DNA of 64,000 bases from NCBI RefSeq assembly GCF_002939385.1, contig NZ_MULI01000025.1, forward strand, positions 24,498 through 88,497, read 5' to 3'. Numbering within the stretch: position 1 is the stretch's first letter; each line of letters opens with the position of its first letter. A program made the position numbers and the translations under genes. Positions 18,577 to 26,200 of this stretch are shown here, piece after piece. Under the pieces are notes generated by a model. It did not search any database and was not told the origin of the DNA. It saw only the letters and a program-made list of their open reading frames with translations. Source of the DNA: Streptomyces sp. MH60. Lineage in GTDB: Bacteria > Actinomycetota > Actinomycetes > Streptomycetales > Streptomycetaceae.

Positions 18577-19085
18577 CGGTCCTCCTCCTCGGTGCGCCGG
18601 CGGGGGCGGGGACGGGGGCGGTCGTCCTCGTCGCGGGGGCGCGCGGCGGGCCGGCTGCGGGATCGCTGCGGGCTCCTGCCGCGCTCTGCGCGTGCGCGGG
18701 GACGGTCCTCCGCCTCCTCCTCGTCGGGCTCGGGCTCGTGCTCGGGCGTGAGGACGTCGCGCACCTTGTCGGTCAGGGAGCGTGCCGTCCGCCTGGCACC
18801 GGCCTTGCCCACGGTCTTGGCCACCGGGCTGCCGAACATCTCGGGCACGGTCTTGGACCGCACGTCGTGCTCCAGGTCCAGCCGGTTGCAGGCCTCGGCG
18901 AACCGGAGATAGGTGTCGACGCTCGCGACCACGATGCGCGCGTCCACCTTGAGGATCTCGATGCCGACCAGGGAGACGCGCACGAAGACGTCGATCACCA
19001 TGCCGCGGTCGAGGATCAGTTCGAGGACGTCGTAGAGGGTTCCGGCGCGGGGCGCGCAGACGACCTCGTCGTCGTAGGTGATCAT
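18573..19085 (-). CDS. gvpA: Major gas vesicle shell protein GvpA with long charged tail
   Basis: 170 residues. Residues 14-75 are the GvpA shell fold (LYDVLELILDRGMVIDVFVR, then VGIEILKVDARIVVASVDTY), which polymerises into the ribbed gas-filled wall. Typical GvpA has 70-80 residues. Here a tail of about 90 residues follows, first basic, then acidic (PEHEPEPDEEEAE), then Arg/Ser/Pro-rich. The tail would lie on the outer face. RBS GGAAGGA precedes ATG 19085. Confidence 0.92.
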   Translation of the reverse strand: MITYDDEVVCAPRAGTLYDVLELILDRGMVIDVFVRVSLVGIEILKVDARIVVASVDTYLRFAEACNRLDLEHDVRSKTVPEMFGSPVAKTVGKAGARRTARSLTDKVRDVLTPEHEPEPDEEEAEDRPRARAERGRSPQRSRSRPAARPRDEDDRPRPRPRRRTEEEDR

Positions 19086-19121
19086 GCGGGGGTCCTTCCG
19101 GGTGCGGGCCTCACGGCCCGC

Positions 19122-19439
19122 TCACTGGTCCTGGGCACCACGCCGGTAGCGGGCGGTCCTGCGGTACTGGACCAGGTCGCCCGCCGGGTCCAACTCGACC
19201 TGGTAGGTGGCGAGCAGACTGGTGGTGTCGGGGATGCGTGCCACCTCCAGCACGTCCACGTCGACGATCCAGCCGCCGTCCTTGCTCCGGCACACCGCGG
19301 AGACCCCTTCGAGGTGGTGCCGGATCAGCTCGGACAGGGCGTCGGCGGCGCGCCGGGCGGCGTCCCGGGCGTCCGGCACGCCACGCTCGCGCGTGGTCGT
19401 GGAAGTGGTGCGGCGCCGTCGCTCGCCAGGTTCGGTCAT
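19122..19439 (-). CDS. gvpO: Gas vesicle protein GvpO
   Basis: 105 residues. After a disordered Thr/Arg-rich start, a compact domain (ELIRHHLEGVSAV, GGWIVDVDVLEVARIPDTTSLLATYQVELDP, read in two parts) matches GvpO, an auxiliary protein needed for vesicle formation in haloarchaea. It is first in the gvp operon. No clear ribosome binding site precedes ATG 19439. The gap to the methyltransferase is only 42 nt. Confidence 0.88.
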   Translation of the reverse strand: MTEPGERRRRTTSTTTRERGVPDARDAARRAADALSELIRHHLEGVSAVCRSKDGGWIVDVDVLEVARIPDTTSLLATYQVELDPAGDLVQYRRTARYRRGAQDQ

Positions 19440-19481
19440 GTGCCCACTGTGACCGCGGGTGCCCGGACCCCGCGTGCGCAG

Positions 19482-20135
19482 TTACCCCATCCGGGGCTGT
19501 CCCGTGCGCCGGCAGTGCAGGAAGAGGTGCGGCTCCGGCCGGGCGTCCGGGTGGGCCGGGGTGAACATCGACGCCTCCTGCGCCAGCACCTCCAGGCCGG
19601 ACTCCTCGGCCAGGGTGATCAGTTCCTGTGCGGGGAAACTGGTCACGCGCACCGGCTGACCCATGAAGGTGGCGTCGACGTCCTCCACGTCCAGGGGCAC
19701 GGTGGCCAGGACCAGGTAACCCCCGGGCTTCAGCAACCGTGCCAGGTGCCGTACGAGGTCCTTCTGCTCCTGCCGGTCCAGCTGGAGCAGGGAGAAGTAC
19801 ACGCAGACGGCGTCGAACGAGGCGTCCGCCAGCGGTACGTCCCGGATGTCGGCGCACCGGAAGGTGGCGGTCGGCACCTGCCGCGCGGCCAGCTCCACCA
19901 TGACCGGGGAGATGTCGACGCCCAGCACCTCGTGCCCGGCGTCCGCGAGGGTCTCGGCGGTGGGCCGGCCCGTGCCGCTGCCCACGTCCAGCACCCGGCT
20001 GCCCGGCGCGAGCCGCGCCAGCAGCCACTCCAGTGAGTGGCGGTGCGTCTTCGACCTGGCGAACGCCTTCTCGTACTCGACGCCCAGCGCGTCGAACGCG
20101 GCGGCGGCCCGTGGGCGCTCCCGGTCGTCGGTCAC
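19482..20135 (-). CDS. SAM-dependent class I methyltransferase
   Basis: 217 residues. Motif I VLDVGSGTGRPTAETLADAG (about residues 45-64), then VLGVDISPVMVELA, and the motif IV region FDAVCVYFSLLQLDRQEQ identify a small class I methyltransferase. The start is most likely GTG 20135, with AAGGGA upstream. The substrate is unknown. It is on the same strand and 42 nt ahead of gvpO, so it may be transcribed into the gas-vesicle operon. Confidence 0.85.
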   Translation of the reverse strand: MTDDRERPRAAAAFDALGVEYEKAFARSKTHRHSLEWLLARLAPGSRVLDVGSGTGRPTAETLADAGHEVLGVDISPVMVELAARQVPTATFRCADIRDVPLADASFDAVCVYFSLLQLDRQEQKDLVRHLARLLKPGGYLVLATVPLDVEDVDATFMGQPVRVTSFPAQELITLAEESGLEVLAQEASMFTPAHPDARPEPHLFLHCRRTGQPRMG

Positions 20136-20410
20136 GGCGCGGTCCCTTCGGTGCGGTGAGCCGGTGCCCGGGCATCGTTCCACCGGGAGCGAGCCGCCCA
20201 CAAGGGGCCCTTCGGGCGACAGGCCCCGACCGGACGTACCAGCGGTCGCCGGCGTTCCGTGCCGTGCCCACCCGGCCTCGGCGCACCCGCGCCCTGACGA
20301 CCGCCGGGTTCCCCCGATCCGAACCTTCATGATGCCGGTGGGTCACGCGCCCGGGCCGCTCACGGCGGCGACCCGGCCGACGAAGCCCGGACCCGGTGAG
20401 TCGTCCACCG

Positions 20411-20444
20411 CCACATCGCCCGTTCAGCCACATCGCCCGTCCAG
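20411..20444. repeat. 17-bp tandem repeat, two copies
   Basis: CCACATCGCCCGTTCAG at 20411-20427 is repeated with one change (T to C) at 20428-20444. A third, partial start (CCACGTC) leads into the long inverted repeat at 20447. Confidence 0.75.
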
Positions 20445-20446
20445 CC

Positions 20447-20499
20447 ACGTCACGGGTGCGGGGGCGTCCCCCGCCGGCACGCCCCCGCACCCGTGACGT
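20447..20499. repeat. Perfect 21-bp inverted repeat (11-nt loop)
   Basis: 20447-20467 (ACGTCACGGGTGCGGGGGCGT) is exactly complementary to 20479-20499. The GC-rich stem is far stronger than a usual operator. It could terminate leftward or rightward transcription, or fold in the leader of the DUF1996 mRNA. Confidence 0.8.
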
Positions 20500-20540
20500 G
20501 AGGGAAACCTGAGAATTCCGAGGGCACTTGAACGCTCCGG

Positions 20541-20566
20541 CCCCCGACTCCGTATGGAGCCGGGGG
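20541..20566 (+). terminator. Second hairpin before the DUF1996 gene (terminator or attenuator)
   Basis: CCCCCGACTCC at 20541-20551 pairs with GGAGCCGGGGG at 20556-20566, 11 positions with one mismatch and a 4-nt loop, followed by CATTTC. It lies only 40 nt upstream of the TTG start, where a plain terminator of a preceding rightward gene has no gene to serve; attenuation is possible. Confidence 0.45.
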
Positions 20567-20605
20567 CATTTCACGTCCGAGTCCGTCACGACACAGGAGC
20601 ACGCC

Positions 20606-22705
20606 TTGGGACACAACAGGCGCAGACGCCCGACCGGGGCGCGGCGCGCGACCTTCGGAGCGGTCGCGCTGATACTGGGGGGCAGCGGCCTGGTGGCCGT
20701 GAACGTCTTCGCCTCCGCGACGGAGTCCGGCAACGCCGCCGTCCCCCTGGGCAGTTCCGGAGTCGCGGCCACCGTCGACTGCCCCGACCTGACCGAACGG
20801 CTCACGGCCGTTCCGGAGCAGGCCAGGCCGGAGGTCGACACCGAACTCGCCCACCTCGACGAGCAGATCGCCACCGCCTACCGCGGCCTCCAGGACGCCG
20901 CCCGCACCGCGGACGACGGCACCCTCGACGAGGGCGCGATCCTCGACCCGCTGCGGAAGGAGCGCGCGGCGACGATCGAGCGCATCGCCGCCGCCATCGA
21001 CAAGGCCGGAGACCGTCCCGAGGGCCTGGACACCCTGGCGGAGTGCACCCTGCGCCGCACCGAGATCGCGTCGGCGGACGCGGGGAGCGGCAGCCCGGAC
21101 CAGCAGGGACAGGGGCAGGAGCAGGAGCAGGAAGGGAGTCAGGGACAGGAGCAGGGGCAGCAGGACGGCAAGGGCCAAGAGCCCGGTGACGGGCAGCAGC
21201 AGCCCGGCAACGGCGGACAGGCGGGCAACGGCCCCGTGGCGGCGGACTACGTCGACATCGAGTCCGTCCAGCCCGACGTCGTGCGGGCGCCCCGGCAGAA
21301 GCAGGCCTCGACCGGTTCCTTCGCCACCAGCTGCGGCGTCAACGCCGAGGGCCTGTTCAACTCGGACAACCTGATCGCCGCCCCCGGCGTCAGCAACGGC
21401 GCCCACCACTTCCACGACTACGTCGGCAACCAGGCCAACGACGCCCTCGCCAGCGACGACGACCTGGCCGCCGGCGACACCAGCTGCGCCGACCAGGGCG
21501 ACAAGTCCTCGTACTACTGGCCCGTGCTGCGGCTCCAGAACGGCACCGCCGAACAGGACGCCCAGTCACCCGGCGGCGGCATCGAGGGCAACGCGGGCGA
21601 GATCGTCACGCCGGCCGAGGTCACTCTTACGTTCGAGGGCAACGAGCGGGGCAGCGTCACGGAGATGCCGCGGCTGCTGCGCATCATCACCGGCGACGCC
21701 AAGGCGTTCGTCAACGGCAACACCAACGCGAACGCCTCCTGGAGCTGCACCGGTTTCGAGGACCGGCAGCTGAAGGACAAGTACCCGCTCTGTCCCTCGG
21801 GCAGTGACGTGGTGCGCACCTTCACCTTCCAGAGCTGCTGGGACGGCCGCAACATCGACAGCGCCAACCACCGTACCCACATGGCCTTCGCCGCCGCCGA
21901 CGGCAGCTGCCCGGAGGGATTCCGGGCCGTTCCGCGACTGGTGCAGCGGGTCGTCTACGACGTGGCCGCGCCCAGCCTGGAGGACGGGGGCAGGAGCGTC
22001 CCACTGTTCGCCGTGGACTCCTTCCCCGAGCAGCTGCACAAGCCGGTCACCGACCACAGCGACTTCATCAACGTCTTCGACGAGGATCTGATGCGCGAGA
22101 TGGTCGAGTGCATCAACTCCGGCCGCGAGTGCGGTCCGGACACGCCCCCGGGGTCAGAGCCGGGCGAGGGCGAGGAGCAGCCCGGCGGCGGCGACGACGG
22201 CGGCCAGACCACCGAGCCCCCGGCCGAGCAGACCGCCACGGCCTCGGCACCCGCGGACCCCGGCCAGGGCGGCCAAGACCAGCAGAACGGCCAGGGCGGC
22301 GGGAAGGACCACGGGAAGGCCCCCGGCCAGAACGAGGAGCAGAACGAGGGACGGAACGAGGGACAGAACGAGGGACGGGCCGGCGGGGACAAGCCCGCGG
22401 CCCCGGCCGAGGACCAGGACGCCGACGCCTCCGCGAGCGCCGAGCCCAGGGCCGCGACGACGCCGGCCGCCGACACCCCGGACGACGTGAGCAGCGCCGG
22501 GGCCGCGACCGAGGCGTCGGGGAATACCGGCAACACCGGCAAGGGTGGCAACGCCGGCGGCGCCGGGTCGGCGCCCCGACCGCAGGCGCAGGGCGGACTC
22601 GCCGAAACCGGTTCCGGGCTCGGACTGTGGCCCGCGGCGGTCGGCGGCGTGCTGTTCGCCGGTGGGTGTGTGCTGCTGATCCGTTCCAGGCGGCGTGCGC
22701 TGTGA
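20606..22705 (+). CDS. Sortase-anchored cell-surface protein with DUF1996 domain
   Basis: 699 residues. Start at TTG 20606, chosen because ACAGGAG lies 6 nt upstream and the N-terminus then gives a basic region plus hydrophobic signal segment (RRATFGAVALILGGSGLVAV). Residues about 60-150 are helical, 165-210 are Gln/Gly/Glu-rich repeats, and about 240-500 form the DUF1996 domain with several cysteines (SCGVNAEGLFN, GAHHFHDYVGN, DNLIAAPG). A Gly/Gln/Asn-rich, low-complexity stalk follows (NEGRNEGQNEGR). The C-terminus is LAETG, a hydrophobic helix and RSRRRAL, a class E sortase signal (LAxTG). Function at the surface is unknown. Confidence 0.85.
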   Translation: MGHNRRRRPTGARRATFGAVALILGGSGLVAVNVFASATESGNAAVPLGSSGVAATVDCPDLTERLTAVPEQARPEVDTELAHLDEQIATAYRGLQDAARTADDGTLDEGAILDPLRKERAATIERIAAAIDKAGDRPEGLDTLAECTLRRTEIASADAGSGSPDQQGQGQEQEQEGSQGQEQGQQDGKGQEPGDGQQQPGNGGQAGNGPVAADYVDIESVQPDVVRAPRQKQASTGSFATSCGVNAEGLFNSDNLIAAPGVSNGAHHFHDYVGNQANDALASDDDLAAGDTSCADQGDKSSYYWPVLRLQNGTAEQDAQSPGGGIEGNAGEIVTPAEVTLTFEGNERGSVTEMPRLLRIITGDAKAFVNGNTNANASWSCTGFEDRQLKDKYPLCPSGSDVVRTFTFQSCWDGRNIDSANHRTHMAFAAADGSCPEGFRAVPRLVQRVVYDVAAPSLEDGGRSVPLFAVDSFPEQLHKPVTDHSDFINVFDEDLMREMVECINSGRECGPDTPPGSEPGEGEEQPGGGDDGGQTTEPPAEQTATASAPADPGQGGQDQQNGQGGGKDHGKAPGQNEEQNEGRNEGQNEGRAGGDKPAAPAEDQDADASASAEPRAATTPAADTPDDVSSAGAATEASGNTGNTGKGGNAGGAGSAPRPQAQGGLAETGSGLGLWPAAVGGVLFAGGCVLLIRSRRRAL

Positions 22706-22725
22706 CGAACGCGCCACCGGCATGA

Positions 22726-22763
22726 CGACGGGTGGGCGGGGGACGTGCCCCGCCCACCCGTCG
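22726..22763 (+). terminator. Strong terminator of the DUF1996 gene
   Basis: CGACGGGTGGGCGGGG (22726-22741) pairs perfectly with CCCCGCCCACCCGTCG (22748-22763) around a 6-nt loop. It lies 21 nt after the stop codon. Confidence 0.85.
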
Positions 22764-22863
22764 CGTCGAAGGCATCCACCACGCCACCACAGGGCGGGAA
22801 GTGGCTCATTTCGGATGTTGCCAATTCCTTTACCCAGGCGCAGCCTGGATTTCGAGCCGCCCT

Positions 22864-22877
22864 TGGGAGCGCTCCCA
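22864..22877. promoter_or_regulatory. CebR operator (perfect TGGGAGCGCTCCCA palindrome)
   Basis: The 14-bp sequence is identical to the published CebR box that controls cellulose-utilisation genes in Streptomyces. It lies 56 nt before the ATG of the LPMO gene, in the promoter/leader zone. CebR, a LacI-family repressor, is released by cello-oligosaccharides, so the LPMO should be cellulose-induced. Confidence 0.9.
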
Positions 22878-22933
22878 CTCGCGCTCGCGATGCCGCGTGC
22901 TCCCCCTGTCCCCCCACGCGAGAGAAGGACGTC

Positions 22934-23626
22934 ATGACTTGTCATGATCACAACAATTCCATAGTGACACCGATCAGAGGCGCCCGGCGGGCCGCGACCC
23001 TAACCCTCAGCACCCTGACCGCGGTCCTGCTCACCCTGATCCCCTGGAGCGGCACCGCCGTCGCCCACGGCTCGGTCGTCGACCCCGCCTCCCGCAACTA
23101 CGGCTGCTGGGAACGCTGGGGCGACGACTTCCAGAACCCGGCCATGGCCGACGAGGACCCCATGTGCTGGCAGGCGTGGCAGGACAACCCCAACGCCATG
23201 TGGAACTGGAACGGCCTGTACCGCAACGGCTCGGCCGGCGACTTCGAGGCGGTCGTCCCCGACGGCCAGCTCTGCAGCGGCGGCCGCACCGAGGGCGGAC
23301 GCTACAACTCCCTCGACGCCGTGGGCCCGTGGCAGACCACGGACGTCACCGACGACTTCACCGTCAGGCTCCACGACCAGGCCAGCCACGGCGCCGACTA
23401 CTTCCTGGTCTATGTCACCAAGCAGGGCTTCGACCCCGCCACGCAGGCTCTGACCTGGGAAGACCTCCAGCAGGTCGCGCGCACGGGCAGCTACGGGCCC
23501 AGCCAGAACTACGAGATCCCGGTGAGCACCTCGGGGCTGAGCGGCCGCCACGTCGTCTACACGATCTGGCAGGCCTCGCACATGGACCAGACGTACTTCC
23601 TGTGCAGCGACGTCGACTTCGGCTGA
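22934..23626 (+). CDS. Secreted lytic polysaccharide monooxygenase, family AA10
   Basis: 230 residues. After a long signal peptide (1-44, ending WSGTAVA), mature His1 is His45 in AHGSVVDPASRNYGC, the first ligand of the copper histidine brace. The second His is His152 in DQASHGADYFLVYVT, and the axial aromatic residue lies in TYFLCSDVDF. Copper LPMOs cleave crystalline cellulose or chitin oxidatively. There is no CBM; it is a single-domain enzyme. Start ATG 22934 has GAGAAGGA upstream. The CebR box points to cellulose as substrate. Disulfide-forming Cys pairs are present. Confidence 0.95.
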   Translation: MTCHDHNNSIVTPIRGARRAATLTLSTLTAVLLTLIPWSGTAVAHGSVVDPASRNYGCWERWGDDFQNPAMADEDPMCWQAWQDNPNAMWNWNGLYRNGSAGDFEAVVPDGQLCSGGRTEGGRYNSLDAVGPWQTTDVTDDFTVRLHDQASHGADYFLVYVTKQGFDPATQALTWEDLQQVARTGSYGPSQNYEIPVSTSGLSGRHVVYTIWQASHMDQTYFLCSDVDFG

Positions 23627-23656
23627 CCCGCCCCACTCCCACCCCCCCACCCGCAT

Positions 23657-23685
23657 CCCCGCCGGGCGCGCCGCGCCCGGCGGGG
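23657..23685. terminator. Bidirectional terminator between LPMO and terD
   Basis: CCCCGCCGGGCG (23657-23668) pairs with CGCCCGGCGGGG (23674-23685), 12 bp perfect with a 5-nt loop, between convergent genes. Confidence 0.8.
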
Positions 23686-23717
23686 AGACCGGTCGTACCG
23701 TCGGCCGGGGTGCCCGA

Positions 23718-24293
23718 TCAGACGTTGACGCCGAAGTCCGCGGCGATGCCCGCGAGGCCCGAGGCGTAGCCCTGTCCGACCGCCCGGAACTTCCATTCGG
23801 CGCCGTGCCGGTACAGCTCGCCGAAGACCATCGCGGTCTCGGTCGAGGCGTCCTCGGAGAGGTCGTAGCGGGCGAGTTCCTGGTTGTTCGCCTGGTTGAC
23901 CACCCGGATGAAGGCGTTGCGGACCTGGCCGAAGCTCTGGCCGCGGTTCTCCGCGTCGTGGATGGACACCGGGAAGACGATCCGGTCCACCTCGGCCGGG
24001 ACCGAGGCGAGGTTCACCTTGACCGCCTCGTCGTCGCCCTCGCCCTCGCCGGTGAGGTTGTCACCGGTGTGCTCGACCGAGCCGTCCGGGCTGGTGAGGT
24101 TGTTGTAGAAGACGAAGTGCCCGTCCGAGAGCACCTTGCCCGACGCGTCGAGGAGCAGCGCGGAGGCGTCGAGGTCGTAGTCGGTGCCGGTCGTGGTGCG
24201 CACGTCCCAGCCCAGACCGACCAGCACGGCGGTCAGGCCGGGCGCCTCCTTGCTGAGCGAGACGTTGCCGCCCTTGGCCAGGGAAACTCCCAC
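23718..24293 (-). CDS. terD: TerD-family stress/tellurite resistance protein
   Basis: 191 residues, the usual family length, beginning VGVSLAKGGNVSLSKEAPGL. The calcium-binding acidic loops GTDYDLDASALLLD and GEGDDEAVKVNLASVP are intact, as is the conserved FPVSIHDA and NAFIRVVNQ. Start at GTG 24293, because AAGGAG lies 7 nt upstream and it reproduces the typical TerD N-terminus; an upstream ATG (24317) adds an unlikely extension. TerD-like proteins are abundant in Streptomyces and act in calcium-linked stress responses. It stands alone, without terB/C/Z partners here. Confidence 0.9.
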   Translation of the reverse strand: MGVSLAKGGNVSLSKEAPGLTAVLVGLGWDVRTTTGTDYDLDASALLLDASGKVLSDGHFVFYNNLTSPDGSVEHTGDNLTGEGEGDDEAVKVNLASVPAEVDRIVFPVSIHDAENRGQSFGQVRNAFIRVVNQANNQELARYDLSEDASTETAMVFGELYRHGAEWKFRAVGQGYASGLAGIAADFGVNV

Positions 24294-24354
24294 TGCGTTC
24301 TCCTTCGTCGTGTTCACTGCTTCCGCGTTCCGCGTTCATTGTGCCTGCTGACAA

Positions 24355-24370
24355 TCTACAACACTGTAGA
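24355..24370. promoter_or_regulatory. BlaI/MecI-type operator
   Basis: TCTACAACACTGTAGA contains the TACA-N4-TGTA core of BlaI/MecI operators with 6-bp arms. It lies 60 nt before blaI and about 60 nt from the terD start, in the shared divergent promoter region. Another inverted repeat, TAGAAG-N5-CTTCTA, overlaps it at 24367-24383. Confidence 0.65.
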
Positions 24371-24429
24371 AGTAAGCCTTCTATACGATGTCGCTCCGGA
24401 ACACGATCGGCGGCGGAAGGAGGCGGGCC

Positions 24430-24816
24430 GTGACGGATGACCGGCGTCCGCGGCGGCGGGGCCAGGGTGAGCTGGAAGCGCTGGTGCTGTCCGCGCTGTG
24501 CGAGGCGGACGGACCCGCGACGGCCGGCTGGGTGCAGGAACGCCTCGGCGGCGACCTCGCCTACACCACGGTGATCACGATCCTGACCCGGCTGCTCGAG
24601 AAGGGCGCCGTCAGCCGTGAGCGCGCGGGCCGGTCCTTCGCCTGGACGCCCGCCTCGGACCAGGCGGGTCTGGCCGCGCGGAAGATGCGCAAGGTGCTGG
24701 ACGCCGAGAGCGACCGGGAAGCGGTACTGGCCAGCTTCGTCACCGGCCTCGACCCCGACGACGAGCGACTGCTGCGCGAACTGCTCGGGCACGCGCGCGC
24801 CGCGGAGGACGGCTGA
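24430..24816 (+). CDS. BlaI/MecI-family transcriptional repressor
   Basis: 128 residues. A winged helix (LEALVLSALCEADGPATAGWVQERL, AYTTVITILTRLLEKGAVSRE) and a helical dimer part match BlaI. Start at GTG 24430 with GGAAGGAGG at good spacing. It is paired with the M56 peptidase gene 6 nt downstream, as in the bla and mec systems. In Streptomyces such pairs respond to cell-wall stress or copper as often as to beta-lactams. Confidence 0.9.
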   Translation: MTDDRRPRRRGQGELEALVLSALCEADGPATAGWVQERLGGDLAYTTVITILTRLLEKGAVSRERAGRSFAWTPASDQAGLAARKMRKVLDAESDREAVLASFVTGLDPDDERLLRELLGHARAAEDG

Positions 24817-24822
24817 CACCGC

Positions 24823-25755
24823 ATGGGGGTCTTCGTCTTCCTGCCCCTGGTCCTGCCGCTGACGGCGTGGCCGATCGCCAGGCTCGCCGAGCAGCACCTG
24901 CACCCGCGGACCGCGACCAGGCTGCTCACCGCCGTCGCGGCCGTGATGGCCCTGTGCAGCACCGTGTGCCTGGCCCTGGTGATGGTGGTCGGCACTGCCC
25001 AGCTGCCCGGCAATCCACTCCCCGACGGCTGGTCCGACCCCGAGGTACGGGCGGCGGTGCCCTACGACGAGGTCGTCGGCAAGGCGGCCATCCCCGCGCT
25101 CTGCGCGGTGGTGGCGGCCTCGGCGCGGGCCCTGTGGCGGCACGGCAGGGTGCGCCGCCGCGCCCACCGCGCACTGGCCGGGCTGCCGGGCACCGGGGTG
25201 GCCGTACTGCCTGACGACGTGCCCTACGCGTACGCGCTGCCGGGTGGACGCCGGGACCGCGTGGTGGTGAGTACGGCCCTGCTGGACTGCCTCGAACCGG
25301 GCGAGCGGCGCGCCCTGTTCGCCCATGAGCGTGCCCACCTCGCCGCCCGGCACCACCGCTTCCTGCTCACCGTCCGGCTCGCCGCGCTGGCCAACCCGTT
25401 CCTGCGCCCCCTGCGGACGGCCGTGTCCTACACGGCGGAGCGGTGGGCGGACGAGGCGGCCGCACGGGCGGTCGGTGACCGCCGCGCGGTGGCGACCGCG
25501 ATCGGCAAGGCGGCCCTCGTCTCCCGCGGCACCCCCGTCGCCACCCTCGCCGGCCTCGCGGCGCCCGGCCCGGTGCCCCGCCGGGTGGCGGCCCTGCTGG
25601 GGCCCGCTCCCGCCGTCCGCACCTGGCCCCCGGTGTTCACGTCGGTCGGCCTGGCGGCGTGGGCGGCGGCCGCCGGGACCGCCGTCTCGGCGATGTCGTC
25701 CGCGAACGCCGCCGTCACGATGTTCCTCATCCTGCGGGCCGCGACGCCGTTCTGA
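24823..25755 (+). CDS. M56-family membrane metallopeptidase (BlaR1-like, no sensor domain)
   Basis: 310 residues, about four membrane helices. The zinc motif HERAH is at 168-172, with the third-ligand region ERWADEAAAR near 206. BlaR1 cleaves BlaI after antibiotic binding; this protein lacks the extracellular penicillin-binding domain, so its input signal is unknown. It ends with a membrane segment. The ATG is 6 nt after the blaI stop; the pair is one operon. Confidence 0.88.
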   Translation: MGVFVFLPLVLPLTAWPIARLAEQHLHPRTATRLLTAVAAVMALCSTVCLALVMVVGTAQLPGNPLPDGWSDPEVRAAVPYDEVVGKAAIPALCAVVAASARALWRHGRVRRRAHRALAGLPGTGVAVLPDDVPYAYALPGGRRDRVVVSTALLDCLEPGERRALFAHERAHLAARHHRFLLTVRLAALANPFLRPLRTAVSYTAERWADEAAARAVGDRRAVATAIGKAALVSRGTPVATLAGLAAPGPVPRRVAALLGPAPAVRTWPPVFTSVGLAAWAAAAGTAVSAMSSANAAVTMFLILRAATPF

Positions 25756-25944
25756 CCGGTTGGCACTCCTCGACGCACGCATGCGAGGAAACCCGCAGGT
25801 CACTGAGGTGCCGCCGAAACTTCCTCACTCGATCGGGTGAGGGGCCAATCCGCAACGGGGGCCGCTCCGGATCCCCGTGGCGGTCCGGGGGCCGGGGGCC
25901 GGGGGAGCGGGGCAGGCAGTGGCCCGTCCCCCGGCGGGGCGATG

Positions 25945-26125
25945 CCCCTGTGGTAGCTTGCGCAAGCCAGTCGAACCCACCTGGTGGGTCAGGGAATCCG
26001 GTGCGAATCCGGAACTGACGCGCAGCGGTGAGGGGGACGGGCGGGACACGGGCCACTGGGCGGCGTACGCCGTCCGGGAAGGCGTCCCGTCCGGTCGATC
26101 CCGAGTCCGAAGACCTGCTGGCACC
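25945..26125 (+). promoter_or_regulatory. Cobalamin (B12) riboswitch
   Basis: The conserved blocks are in order: GGTGGGTCAGGGAATCCGGTG and GCGAATCCGGAACTGACGCGC with GCAGCGGTGAGGGGGA, the GCCACTGG element at about 26052, and the B12 box AGTCCGAAGACCTGCTGGCA at 26104-26123. The following GC-rich sequence (26126-26150) can form the expression-platform stem. It precedes an ABC importer, so adenosylcobalamin would switch uptake off. Boundaries are approximate. Confidence 0.93.
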
Positions 26126-26200
26126 CGTGCCGCGTGCGGCGCGGGCCGCATCGTACGGACGGGCTTCGCGCATGAGCCCTCGACGCCAGAGGATCCTTCC

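Larger units (their letters stand above)
20136..20605. other. Divergent intergenic region, 470 nt, with tandem repeat and two large hairpins
   Basis: No convincing gene. It holds a 17-bp tandem repeat (20411-20444), a perfect 21-bp inverted repeat (20447-20467 with 20479-20499) and a second hairpin (20541-20566), all on the side of the DUF1996 gene. The part next to the methyltransferase (20136-20400) shows nothing I can name. Confidence 0.6.

Noticed and set aside
19482..19487. GGGTAA (minus strand) near gvpO as a SigB-type -10
   Set aside because: No GNNT lies 14-16 nt upstream, so I did not call a SigB promoter.
20541..20566. Terminator of a gene upstream of the DUF1996 gene
   Set aside because: No rightward gene precedes it; attenuator or leader structure is more likely, so it is kept at low confidence.
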